Below are positions 22,361-31,089 of a stretch of DNA of 36,635 nt, piece by piece. Origin of the DNA: Victivallales bacterium. GTDB taxonomy: Bacteria; Verrucomicrobiota; Lentisphaeria; Oligosphaerales; Oligosphaeraceae. Made by a program: the position numbers and the translations under genes. Each line of letters starts with the position of its first letter. Positions within the stretch are counted from its first letter, which is position 1. The DNA lies in NCBI GenBank assembly GCA_017617415.1, contig JAFZWH010000174.1, positions 1 through 36,635 on the forward strand, read 5' to 3'. The notes beneath the pieces are model-generated. The model was not told where the DNA came from, searched no databases, and worked only from the letters and a program-made list of their open reading frames with translations.

Positions 22361-22456
22361 AGATTTGCTATACAGAGCAAAAATATTTGAAAAGTTTTGC
22401 TATACAGAGCAAAAATATTTAAAAAGATTTGCTTTATAGAGCAAAAGTATTATAAT
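22361..22456. repeat. Second 32-bp-period tandem array, three copies
   Basis: Copies start at 22361, 22393 and 22425, exactly 32 bp apart. Each contains an inverted repeat TTTGCT-6 nt-AGCAAA. The six-base centre changes from ATACAG to TTATAG in copy 3 while the arms stay identical, as expected for a dimer-binding operator. The sequence is unrelated to the array at 1646, but the period, copy number and position before a DUF4143 ATPase are the same. Confidence 0.85.
22429..22456 (+). promoter_or_regulatory. Sigma-70-type promoter of second DUF4143 ATPase
   Basis: TTGCTT (22429-22434) and a perfect TATAAT (22451-22456) are 16 bp apart. The -35 overlaps the left arm of the third inverted repeat, the same geometry as at 1719-1746. 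Confidence 0.65.
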
Positions 22457-22499
22457 ATTGTAGTTGACCGTTTTCTTCATTTCACTCTCCATCAGCCCC

Positions 22500-23780
22500 A
22501 TGCCGAAAGATTTCCAGCAGATTTTATCCGACCAGAAGGAAGAACGCGACAACCTCCCCTTGCACTCCTACTGTCATCGGCGAAAACAGCAGTTGCTGGA
22601 CCTATCCAGTCCGCTTGCGCAGGTGGTGACGGGGATGCGGCGTTCGGGAAAAACCACCCTGTGCCACCAGGCATTCCATGCCGCCGGAATACCCTACGCA
22701 TACATCAACTTCGACGACGAGATCCTGGCCGCTTTGCCTGCCGAGCAACTCAACGATCTTTTGCTAGCCGCATATCTCGTCTATGGCGATTTCACCCACA
22801 TCTTCCTGGACGAGATACAAAACATCGATGGCTGGGAACTGTTTGTCAACCGTCTGCTTCGACGCGGACTGCATGTTGTGCTGACTGGATCAAACTCTCG
22901 TTTGCTCTCGCAGGAACTAGGCACCCATCTGACTGGCCGCTATCAGGAAATCGAACTGCTCCCGATGTCCTTCGCAGAATATCTTGACTTCGCCAAGATA
23001 GACGCTGCCAATCCGTCCAGCCGTGCCCAGGCAAGCCGTCTGGAGGCCTACCAGACCTACTCGCTTCAAGGAGGCTTGCCAGAAAATTATCAGGTTTCTG
23101 ACCATCGCAACTATCTCAAGACACTCTACAACGCAATTCTCTTCAAGGATGTCGCGAAACGCTACAATGTACGGTATCCGAAAGTGCTGGCTCAATTGGC
23201 AAGTGTCCTGCTGGACAATTTCTGCCGCGAGGTCAACTATCTGGAATTATCCAAAGCACTTTCCGTCAAAGGAATGCACACCTTGCAGAACTATGCCAGC
23301 TATCTGGAACGCGCCTTTCTCATCCGCATGGTGCCGAAATTCTCGTTCAAGCCGTCGAGACGGCAGCAGGCCGAAAAGGCGTATGCGGTTGACCTCGGAA
23401 TCGTCTCAAATTTCACTGGCCTGACCGAAAATGGCGACAACCTAGGCTGGCGGCTGGAAAATCTTGTCTTTCTCAAACTCTACGACAACCGAGAAGCCGG
23501 AGACTATGAGATATATTATTGGAAAAATGGTTGCGAGGTCGATTTTGTCTTGGTCCGCAAGCAACGTGTCATTCAGCTCATCCAAGTCTCGTATGACCTC
23601 TCCGCGCCTAAGACACGCCAACGCGAGATCAACGCGCTCCTCAAGGCTGCAAACCAGCTTAACTGCAATAACTTGCTGCTGATCAACTACAAGGAAAATT
23701 CCACCCTCGCCAACGACGGACACACCATCCATATCCTGCCCGTAGTGGATTTCCTTGTGGATGGCAATCAAATTCCTTGA
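22500..23780 (+). CDS. AAA_14/DUF4143 ATPase, second
   Basis: A 426-residue paralogue-type ATPase with Walker A TGMRRSGKTT, Walker B THIFLDEIQNI, the LTGSNSRLLSQELGTHLTGRY sensor region and a C-terminal DUF4143. Compared with the gene at 1784, the nuclease-like pattern is degenerate: EVDFVLV is kept, but the expected ExK is replaced by IQVSYD. A nuclease role is therefore unlikely for this copy. ATG 22500 is chosen, about 36 bases after the TATAAT box; no strong Shine-Dalgarno sequence is visible, as in the first ATPase. Function unknown. Confidence 0.9.
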   Translation: MPKDFQQILSDQKEERDNLPLHSYCHRRKQQLLDLSSPLAQVVTGMRRSGKTTLCHQAFHAAGIPYAYINFDDEILAALPAEQLNDLLLAAYLVYGDFTHIFLDEIQNIDGWELFVNRLLRRGLHVVLTGSNSRLLSQELGTHLTGRYQEIELLPMSFAEYLDFAKIDAANPSSRAQASRLEAYQTYSLQGGLPENYQVSDHRNYLKTLYNAILFKDVAKRYNVRYPKVLAQLASVLLDNFCREVNYLELSKALSVKGMHTLQNYASYLERAFLIRMVPKFSFKPSRRQQAEKAYAVDLGIVSNFTGLTENGDNLGWRLENLVFLKLYDNREAGDYEIYYWKNGCEVDFVLVRKQRVIQLIQVSYDLSAPKTRQREINALLKAANQLNCNNLLLINYKENSTLANDGHTIHILPVVDFLVDGNQIP

Positions 23781-23831
23781 TAGGTGCATAACAGTATAAG
23801 AATTGCAAACCAAGCAATGATTTCCACATAT

Positions 23832-26486
23832 ATGAAACACTGGATTCTCAGTTTGTTCTGCCTGTTTTTCACTGTATGCCAGGCGATGGACGCCGTGCGT
23901 CTAAAGGTAGTCAACGGCGTGCCACGCATGGAGGCGGACGGCGTGCCAGTACGTCCACGCATCTTCTGGGGCACCCACGGCTACGGAAAACTGCGCTTCC
24001 AGCCGGGCGAGCAGACGATTGTCTTTTACCGCACCGCCTACCAGACGCGCGAATGCGACGTGACCTTCCATCTGCGCTTCTTTACCATCCCCCAGACAAT
24101 TCTGCTGGAGGACTTCGAAGTCGTGGACGAGACTACCGGCGAGGTGCTGATTCCCCCGATGACCTTCGCCAACAGCACGGATGAGAAGCCCCTGCCTGAT
24201 GGCTGGAGCGCCTTCCCGCTTAACGAGACCAACACCGTCGCCACGCTCGCACTCCTGCGACGGCCACCCGAAGACGGCGGCGACGCATTGCGCATCGTGC
24301 TGGACAACCCCACCACCAGGACGCCCTGGCCGGACTTCCACCTCTACACCCGTCCCCGCAAGATGCAGTTGTTCGCGGGACATCGCTACCGCGTGACGCT
24401 TCGGGTGAACGCATCGGTCGAGTCAGGCGTCTGCCAGGAGACCTACCGTCCCGACAACCGTGCCTACGAAATGCTGATGTACGACCTCTTCGAGGAAGAC
24501 CACCCCAGCGTGCTTCAGCGGCAGGTGACGCTTGCGCACGAGGCCGGAATTGACCTGATTTCCGTGCTATGCGAGATGCCCTGGGCGCGGCCAGGCGAGG
24601 CGACCGACTGGGACCGCATCGACCACGAAATCGAGGAGGTACTCGCCGCCAACCCCGACGCGCTGGTAGTCCCACGGCTGCGTCTCGACCCGCCGACCTG
24701 GTGGCTCAACGAGCATCCCGACGACCGGATGGAGTTCCGCGAACCCACCTACCGCCACCAGCCTTTCGTAAGCGTCTCCTCGCATCCCTGGCGGGAACTG
24801 GCACGTAACCAACTGCGGGCGACCATCCTGCATCTGGAAGAACGCTTTCCCGGCCGCATCGCAGGCTATCACCCTGGCGGGCAGACCTCCTACGAGTGGT
24901 TCTACCACGACAGCCACGGACAGAACTTCTTCGGCTACTCGCCCTGCGAGGTCGCAGCCTTCCGCGATTGGCTCGCGAAGCGCTACGGTTCGGACGCCGC
25001 GCTGCAGGAGGCCTGGGGCAACCCGGCGGTCACTCTGGACACCGCCGAACCGCCCACGCCCGACGAGCGCCGTCAGCCCCCTTCCCTCGCGATGGTGATG
25101 CTCCCCCGACTGGCGCAGCAGGTCATCGACCACAACCTCTTCCTGCAGGACGAGATGGCGGACACCATTCTCGACTTCGCCCACGTCATCCGCGAGGCCA
25201 CCCACGGCGACCGCCTGGTCTTCTTCTTCTACGGCTATGTCTATGAGTTCGCCTCCAAGGGCTGGAGCGCGGCGACGGGCCATTACGCCCTCCGGCGGAT
25301 TCTGGACTCGCCGGACGTGGATGTGCTCTGCTCGCCCTTCACCTACTCCGACCGCGCCATCGCCGAGGCGGGCCTGGCCATGACCGCCGTGGAGTCCGTC
25401 CTGAACGCCGGAAAACTCTGGCTCTTCGAGGACGACACGCGTACCCACGTCGCCCGACTGCGCCACTACAGCGACTGGACCTCCTGCGCACCCGACGAAT
25501 GGAGTTCCGCGCAGATTCTCCTGCGCAACAACGCCCACGAACTCATCCGCAACGCCGCCAGTTGGTGGATGGACCTGAGCGGCTTCGGGTGGTTTGACGA
25601 AAAGCCGCTCTGGCAGAACGCGATGGAACCCATGCGGCAACCCGACCAGGAAAAACTCCTCCAGCCCGTGCCCTACGCCCCGCAACTCGCCAGCGTCCTG
25701 GACGAGCGGTCGCTGCTCTACGCCGCCAATGACGCCAAGGTCTCCTGGAATTGCCTCTACGACCTGCGCTCCACCCTCGCCCGCACGGGAGCCTCCTTCG
25801 GACAATATCTCCTGGACGACCTGCTGGACGGCAAGGTGGCGTCCCCAGTCGTGCTGCTGTCCAACGCCTGGGTGCTGGACGATGCGCAACGCAACCGCCT
25901 CAAGACGGCTTTGGCGGGCAAATTCGCCATCTGGCACACGGCAGCGGGTATCGTGGACCCAGAGCGGGGTGCCTCGCTGAACGAGGCGGAAGCCCTCACG
26001 GGATTCCGCATGGAACTCCTGGGCGAAGGCGACGACGCTCCCGGCAAGGTGGAAATCACTCCCGCAGGCAAAGCATACGGTCTTTCCTCCTGGAAGGTCA
26101 CTGCGCCAGAGAAGATGCTCTTCCGCGTCATTCCCGCCGAAGGCGACGAAATCCTTGCCACCTGGCCGGACGGCTCCGCCGCCGTCGTCCTGCGGGACCA
26201 CGCGCTCTTCTGCGCCACGCCCGAACTGCCGCGCGAACTCCTGCGGCTGGCCTGCCGAAAAGGCGGCGCGCATCTGTGGACAGACGAGATGTGCATCCTC
26301 TACACCGACGGGCGTTACCTGGCCGTCCACGCCACGCAGGATGGTGTCGTCACCTTGCATTTTCCACAACCCCGCCGAATCCGCGACCTCGTCACCGACG
26401 AAGTCATGCTGACTGCGCCGGTCACCTTCTTCCGTACCCGCGAACTGCGCCGTGGCGAGACCCTCTTCTGCGAATTGCTCCCGTAG
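23832..26486 (+). CDS. Secreted GH42-like glycoside hydrolase
   Basis: An 884-residue protein with a signal peptide (MKHWILSLFCLFFTVCQA). The N-terminal part (to about 220) is a beta-rich accessory domain. The catalytic region is a clan GH-A TIM barrel like that of GH42 beta-galactosidases: PRLRLDPPTWW, then a candidate acid/base E355 in TSYEWFY, GYSPCEVAAFRDWLAKRYG, and a candidate nucleophile E533 in LWLFEDDT. A Rossmann-like trimerisation-type region and a beta domain follow. The substrate is probably a beta-galactoside or related host or plant glycan, inferred from family only. Starts at 23784 and 23817 are also open, but the signal peptide begins at 23832. It is followed by a paralogue at 26885. 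Confidence 0.82.
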   Translation: MKHWILSLFCLFFTVCQAMDAVRLKVVNGVPRMEADGVPVRPRIFWGTHGYGKLRFQPGEQTIVFYRTAYQTRECDVTFHLRFFTIPQTILLEDFEVVDETTGEVLIPPMTFANSTDEKPLPDGWSAFPLNETNTVATLALLRRPPEDGGDALRIVLDNPTTRTPWPDFHLYTRPRKMQLFAGHRYRVTLRVNASVESGVCQETYRPDNRAYEMLMYDLFEEDHPSVLQRQVTLAHEAGIDLISVLCEMPWARPGEATDWDRIDHEIEEVLAANPDALVVPRLRLDPPTWWLNEHPDDRMEFREPTYRHQPFVSVSSHPWRELARNQLRATILHLEERFPGRIAGYHPGGQTSYEWFYHDSHGQNFFGYSPCEVAAFRDWLAKRYGSDAALQEAWGNPAVTLDTAEPPTPDERRQPPSLAMVMLPRLAQQVIDHNLFLQDEMADTILDFAHVIREATHGDRLVFFFYGYVYEFASKGWSAATGHYALRRILDSPDVDVLCSPFTYSDRAIAEAGLAMTAVESVLNAGKLWLFEDDTRTHVARLRHYSDWTSCAPDEWSSAQILLRNNAHELIRNAASWWMDLSGFGWFDEKPLWQNAMEPMRQPDQEKLLQPVPYAPQLASVLDERSLLYAANDAKVSWNCLYDLRSTLARTGASFGQYLLDDLLDGKVASPVVLLSNAWVLDDAQRNRLKTALAGKFAIWHTAAGIVDPERGASLNEAEALTGFRMELLGEGDDAPGKVEITPAGKAYGLSSWKVTAPEKMLFRVIPAEGDEILATWPDGSAAVVLRDHALFCATPELPRELLRLACRKGGAHLWTDEMCILYTDGRYLAVHATQDGVVTLHFPQPRRIRDLVTDEVMLTAPVTFFRTRELRRGETLFCELLP

Positions 26487-26558
26487 CACTAAAAAAAGGG
26501 AATTAAACAGTTAACTTGCCATCGTGGTTTCCGACAGCAGAAGGTTGTCGGGTGGTGT

Positions 26559-26814
26559 TTTTCCCGCGAAACACGCGAAACACGCGAAAAAGGCCTGCAT
26601 CACGCCTGCCACCTGCTAACGCCGCGTCCGCACGAGCGGTCTGTTGTCCATGCCAGGGAAGAAGCCGGACGCGAAGCGGACGGCGGAGTGCCCCGGGCGA
26701 GACGGCCGAAAGGCTTTGCCTTGCGAGCCGTCGATGGCCGGGCACCCGCCCGTGCGAGGCACAGTGGCTTCACCCGGCATGGACTTCGCGTGTTTCGTGT
26801 GTTTCGCGGGAAAA
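26559..26814. mobile_element. MITE-like element with 30-bp inverted ends
   Basis: TTTTCCCGCGAAACACGCGA and the next ten bases (26559-26588) match the reverse complement of 26785-26814 with a single mismatch. The 196 bases between are GC-rich, hairpin-prone and without a credible gene. The left arm includes 9-base CGCGAAACA repeats. No target-site duplication is visible, so a mobile origin is possible rather than shown; a large RNA stem is the alternative. Confidence 0.45.
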
Positions 26815-26855
26815 GGCTTCACGGCAAGTCAACAGTATAAATTCCAAACTTTACC

Positions 26856-26883
26856 CTTTAAGCTTTAAACTTTCAACTTTAAA
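26856..26883. repeat. CTTTAAG heptamer array abutting a start codon
   Basis: CTTTAAG, CTTTAAA, CTTTCAA, CTTTAAA in register, ending one base before the ATG at 26885. Like the CCTCTCA array at the left edge, it takes the place of a ribosome binding site. Confidence 0.7.
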
Positions 26884-26884
26884 G

Positions 26885-29800
26885 ATGAAGCGTTATCTCG
26901 CACTGCTCGCCATGTCCGCCATTGTCCTATCCGCCACGCCGATTCTCACCTACGAAGGCGAGACCTTGAAGACCGCCGTCAATTTGATGAAAGGCCCGGC
27001 GGAGGAGGACGCCGAGGCGCTCGTCGTGGACTCCCCTGCCCCCTTCGAGACCGGCTTCTACCAGAGCGGACTTGACTGGAATGCCCAGCAACTCGCCCAG
27101 ATGGAATTCACCATCGCCAGCGACGCACCTGGCTATTTCCAGTTCCTCGTGCAGTTCCGAGACGCGCAGGACCAGCCGCGGAACACCTCCTACCGCTCCA
27201 TCTCCATGATTCCGGACGGCGAGTATCGCACCTACATCGTGCCCATCCACGAAATCCGCCAAGACTCCGATGCCACCCTCGCCTCCTGGACGCTCCGCTG
27301 GATTGGCACCAATGGCCGCATCGGCCTGAAGCGTCTGGAGACACAGCCCGAGGTCAATCTCATCCCTGGCGCAACCCATCTCGTACCCAGCCAGGAGCAA
27401 CGCCTCATCACCCTGCGGCCACGCGCCAAATACCGCCTGACCTGGCACGATGGCGTCTGCCCGGAAGCCACCCTGCGCTTCTATGGACAGGAATTGACAG
27501 AAATTGACAATTCTGCAGTCATCCTGCCCGCTGGCGAGACCTCCCTGGAGTTCACCACGCCAGAGATGCTCATCGAGGCTGGTATCACACTCGCAGGAAA
27601 TGCCACAGGCTATCCCGTCCTTGAACTTCTGGAGTACCACTTCCCCTTCTCCGCCTACGGCCAATGGCGCTGCCAGTGGATCTGGAGCCAGATGGAACTT
27701 GGTCCGGATGACGCATACGTGTGGTTCCTCAAGGAAATCGACATCGCCGAAGACGACCCTGTGAAATATGCTGCCATCGCGTTTTTGGCGGACGACGAGG
27801 CGACCGTCTATGTGAACGGCGTCCCTGGCGCTGAGACTCACCATTGGCACATCCCTGGCTACCAGGAGTTTACCAAACTGCTCAAGCCCGGCCGCAACCG
27901 CCTCGCTGTGTGCGTGTACAACGGTGTGCTCAACGCCGGTCTGGCGGCGGATGTCCACATCGAGACCGCCTCGGGCAAAACATACACGCTGGATACCGAC
28001 GAGACCTGGCACTGCAATGCCACTGCCAATTCCCCCGAAGAGCCATCGGTCATCGATGAGTCTGTGGTGCTTCTGGGCGGCACGCCAAACCACCTCCAGC
28101 CTTGGTGCGACGGCATTGGCTACCGCCACGCCGGGCCGCGTGGCAAAATGGAAGTGCTTTCCTCTACGCCGGGCGAAATGCGCTGTCGTTTGTTGGAACT
28201 GCCGCCGTATCCCTTCGAACTGATGCATTTCACGCTGAAACCATCGGATGCCCCGGAGCGCGAACTGGAACTCGCTGTGGACTGCGAGGGTCAGTGGCAG
28301 CCTAGTGGCGAAATCACCATCCGCTATCCGGTGCCGCACCTGACTAGCGGAACCGCCGAACTCTGGCTCGTGGAGGATACCGCCGCCCTCACCGAACCGC
28401 AGCCGCTCGCCCGCCTCGCCGCCGCCCCCAACACCCACCCCGGCCTCGCAAAGGCGAAACTGCTTGGCGGCACGGAACGCCAGTCGCTCATCCTCAACGG
28501 GCAGAAATACGACCCGATCTTCTGGCACGGCAATACCACTTTCCAGACCGGACGCTTCTTCGAACTCAAATGCGCCGCCGAGGCTGGCGTCAAAAACTAC
28601 CGTGTACCAGTGCGCTTCGTGGACTTCTGGAAAGCCGAGAACGAATACGACTTCACGCGCTTCGACTCCTGGATGGACTACCTCTTCACCTACTGCCCCG
28701 ACGCCGTGGCTGGCCTCCAGGTCTATGCCTTCATGCCCGACTGGTGGCTGGAGCAGAATCCCGACGAGGTCTCCGCCCATGACGGCGACGCCAAGCGAAA
28801 CACCGCCCAGGAATACCAGTCCCTCGCTTCACGCAAATGGCTCAAGGACGCACGGGCACCGATGGCCGCGCTCATCGACCACATCGCCTCCGCCCCCTAC
28901 GCCGACCGCATCTGGGGAATGAGTTTCTGCGAGAATGGCAACGGCGAGTGGTTCTGGTCCAACCAGCCTCTTGGTGGCGGCCAAATCGACTGGGCCGGCT
29001 ATGCGCCCTGCGACCTCGCGCATTTCCGCGACCACCTCCGCGCCAAATACCGCTCCGACAAGGCGCTCCAGAAAGCCTGGCATGACTCCGCCGTCACCCT
29101 CGCTACCGCCACCCTGCCACCGCACGGCTCGGAAAAACACTCCTCCATCGGTGTGCTGCTTGACCCCGCCACCGACCAAAACATCATCGACTGGTATGAA
29201 TTCCGCAGCGCGGCCTTGGCGAACGCCATCTGCACCATGGGGGCCTTCGTCAAGGAAAAGACCAAGGGCAAGTGGCTCTTCGGGGCCTACTACGGCTACG
29301 CCAACGAACTCTCCTGCAACTCCTTCATACCCATTCAGATGAGCGGACATGGCGGATTCCCCGAGGTCGCCGCCTGCCCTGACGTGGATTTTGTCCACGC
29401 CCCCGCGCGCTACACCCTGCGCGGAACTGGGAAGAGCGACTCCATCATGCAGCCGTGGACTACTTTCCAACTCCATGGCACACAAGTCTATATCGAGCAG
29501 GACCTCCGACTGCCCTACATCCCGCGGCTCCCCGACGCCATGCGTACCTACTGCGGTATGGGGGACGCCGCTCGCGAGGGCATCGGCCAGATGGACCGCT
29601 GTCTGGGCATCATGCTCGCCACTGGCGCACTGAACTACTGGTTTGACATCCAGCTGGGCTCCTTCTATGAACGCGCCTTCGCCTCGCGGATGGCCGAGCA
29701 CTCGCAACTTCTGGCGGAACTCCCGTCCCCCCAGGGGCTCACTCCCGTGGAGGTCGCCATCGTCGGCGACCGCGATTCTCTCTACCACACCCGCGCCACC

Positions 29801-30595
29801 GACGCCAACGGCGTCTTCCAGGCCGCCGTGGACGGCACCTACGACCGCTTCAACGAACTCGCCGTGCCCTTCCACAGCCTCGCTGTAAGCGACCTGCTGG
29901 ACAAGAAGATCACCGTCCCGCCCCATAAGTTCTACGTGATGCTCCCCACGCTCGTCCTCAGCAAAGAACAGCGTACCGCCCTGATGAAGCGCTTCCAGCG
30001 CGAGAAGGCCACCGTGGTCTGGCTCTACTGCGCCGGCGCGTCCTATCCTGGGCAGACGCCCTCCGCCGAGGCCAACGCGGACTTCCTGGGCATCACCACC
30101 AGGATGGACACCACGATGCAGCAGCCCGCATTGACCACCACCGCCGAATATGGGCAAGTCACCTGCCGCAACCAGGTCACCAGCGCACCGTGGTTCCTGC
30201 CCACTGGCGGCTTCGATGTAATCATCGGCGCACGCGCCGATGCGCAGAACGAAACGCAGGGGCAGCCTCTGCTGGTCGGCAAGAGAATCGGCGCCTCGTA
30301 CCATTATTATTGTACGCTGATGAACCTCCCGCCGGAGGTCTATGCGCCGTTGATTGACCGGGCTGATGTGCATCGCTACCACCTGGGTCTCAAAGACCCC
30401 GTGTGGGTCGGCAACGACGTGGTCTTCCTCCACACCGCCACTGGCGGTCCCAAGACGCTCGAATTCCCGATGGCTTGCCAGGCGATGGCCATCATCGGAC
30501 CACTCAAGGGCTATTACATCCAATCTGGCAAGCCCTTCGAGACCGAGGCTGGCCTCACCTACGGCTTCCTCGTCCGGCGCTACCCCGAACGGTAA
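26885..30595 (+). CDS. Large secreted GH42-like glycoside hydrolase
   Basis: A 1236-residue protein with a signal peptide (MKRYLALLAMSAIVLSA). An N-terminal beta region (to about 240) is followed by a galactose-binding-type module (about 255-380: WIWSQMELGPDDAYVWFLKE ... ADDEATVYVNGV) and then a clan GH-A barrel. The candidate acid/base is E688 in ENGNGEWFW, with GYAPCDLAHFRDHLRAKY next, and the candidate nucleophile E871 in VYIEQDLRLP. It shares WW-E/D-PD and the GY-PC-FRD block with the gene just upstream, so the two are diverged paralogues. The open frame extends upstream to 26516, but that part crosses the MITE-like element and reads as repeat translation, so I start at 26885. The substrate is not known. 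Confidence 0.82.
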   Translation: MKRYLALLAMSAIVLSATPILTYEGETLKTAVNLMKGPAEEDAEALVVDSPAPFETGFYQSGLDWNAQQLAQMEFTIASDAPGYFQFLVQFRDAQDQPRNTSYRSISMIPDGEYRTYIVPIHEIRQDSDATLASWTLRWIGTNGRIGLKRLETQPEVNLIPGATHLVPSQEQRLITLRPRAKYRLTWHDGVCPEATLRFYGQELTEIDNSAVILPAGETSLEFTTPEMLIEAGITLAGNATGYPVLELLEYHFPFSAYGQWRCQWIWSQMELGPDDAYVWFLKEIDIAEDDPVKYAAIAFLADDEATVYVNGVPGAETHHWHIPGYQEFTKLLKPGRNRLAVCVYNGVLNAGLAADVHIETASGKTYTLDTDETWHCNATANSPEEPSVIDESVVLLGGTPNHLQPWCDGIGYRHAGPRGKMEVLSSTPGEMRCRLLELPPYPFELMHFTLKPSDAPERELELAVDCEGQWQPSGEITIRYPVPHLTSGTAELWLVEDTAALTEPQPLARLAAAPNTHPGLAKAKLLGGTERQSLILNGQKYDPIFWHGNTTFQTGRFFELKCAAEAGVKNYRVPVRFVDFWKAENEYDFTRFDSWMDYLFTYCPDAVAGLQVYAFMPDWWLEQNPDEVSAHDGDAKRNTAQEYQSLASRKWLKDARAPMAALIDHIASAPYADRIWGMSFCENGNGEWFWSNQPLGGGQIDWAGYAPCDLAHFRDHLRAKYRSDKALQKAWHDSAVTLATATLPPHGSEKHSSIGVLLDPATDQNIIDWYEFRSAALANAICTMGAFVKEKTKGKWLFGAYYGYANELSCNSFIPIQMSGHGGFPEVAACPDVDFVHAPARYTLRGTGKSDSIMQPWTTFQLHGTQVYIEQDLRLPYIPRLPDAMRTYCGMGDAAREGIGQMDRCLGIMLATGALNYWFDIQLGSFYERAFASRMAEHSQLLAELPSPQGLTPVEVAIVGDRDSLYHTRATDANGVFQAAVDGTYDRFNELAVPFHSLAVSDLLDKKITVPPHKFYVMLPTLVLSKEQRTALMKRFQREKATVVWLYCAGASYPGQTPSAEANADFLGITTRMDTTMQQPALTTTAEYGQVTCRNQVTSAPWFLPTGGFDVIIGARADAQNETQGQPLLVGKRIGASYHYYCTLMNLPPEVYAPLIDRADVHRYHLGLKDPVWVGNDVVFLHTATGGPKTLEFPMACQAMAIIGPLKGYYIQSGKPFETEAGLTYGFLVRRYPER

Positions 30596-30618
30596 AACTT
30601 TCAAGGAGATTTTGTCCC

Positions 30619-31050
30619 ATGGGAACTTCCTGGTGGCCGCTTTTCCTCATCATCGGCTCAAACCTGGTTTACCAGAGTAGCTCGCGCTGCGCCTCAAAGG
30701 ACGCACAACCCTTCGCCGCACTGGCCGTGGTCTATACCATCGCAGCAATCGGGTCGTTGCTGTTCTTCGCCATCACTGGACGCGGAAGCGGAAGCCTCCT
30801 GACCAACATCCGCGCCCTCAATTGGGCGAATTATCTGCTCGGACTGGCCATCATCGGCCTCGAAGGCGGCTTTCTTTATCTCTACCGCAACGGCTGGAGC
30901 GTCAGCGTCGGCCCGATCTGCTCCTACTGTGGCGTCGCCATCGGATTGCTCATCCTTGGAGCGCTCTGCTTTCACGAGCACATCACCCTGAAGCAAATCC
31001 TCGGTACCATCCTCTGTCTCGGAGGTATCGCATTGATTTCTCTGAAATAA
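30619..31050 (+). CDS. Small DMT/EamA-type membrane protein
   Basis: A 143-residue protein made of four hydrophobic helices (about 5-22, 32-50, 68-86 and 95-140 as a closely spaced pair), the size of one half of a drug/metabolite transporter or of a small multidrug-resistance type exporter. It ends LKQILGTILCLGGIALISLK, typical of the EamA domain. CAAGGAG lies upstream of the ATG. Located between glycosidase and esterase genes, it may move a sugar or breakdown product as a dimer; direction and substrate cannot be inferred. Confidence 0.75.
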   Translation: MGTSWWPLFLIIGSNLVYQSSSRCASKDAQPFAALAVVYTIAAIGSLLFFAITGRGSGSLLTNIRALNWANYLLGLAIIGLEGGFLYLYRNGWSVSVGPICSYCGVAIGLLILGALCFHEHITLKQILGTILCLGGIALISLK

Positions 31051-31089
31051 TAGCCACCAACTCTCAAAGTTCACGATAAGGAGTTCACC

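Noticed and set aside
26516-26884. N-terminal extension of the large glycosidase
   Set aside because: The open frame runs through the inverted-repeat element and gives repetitive peptides (NTRNTRK type) with no signal peptide; a normal signal peptide starts at 26885.
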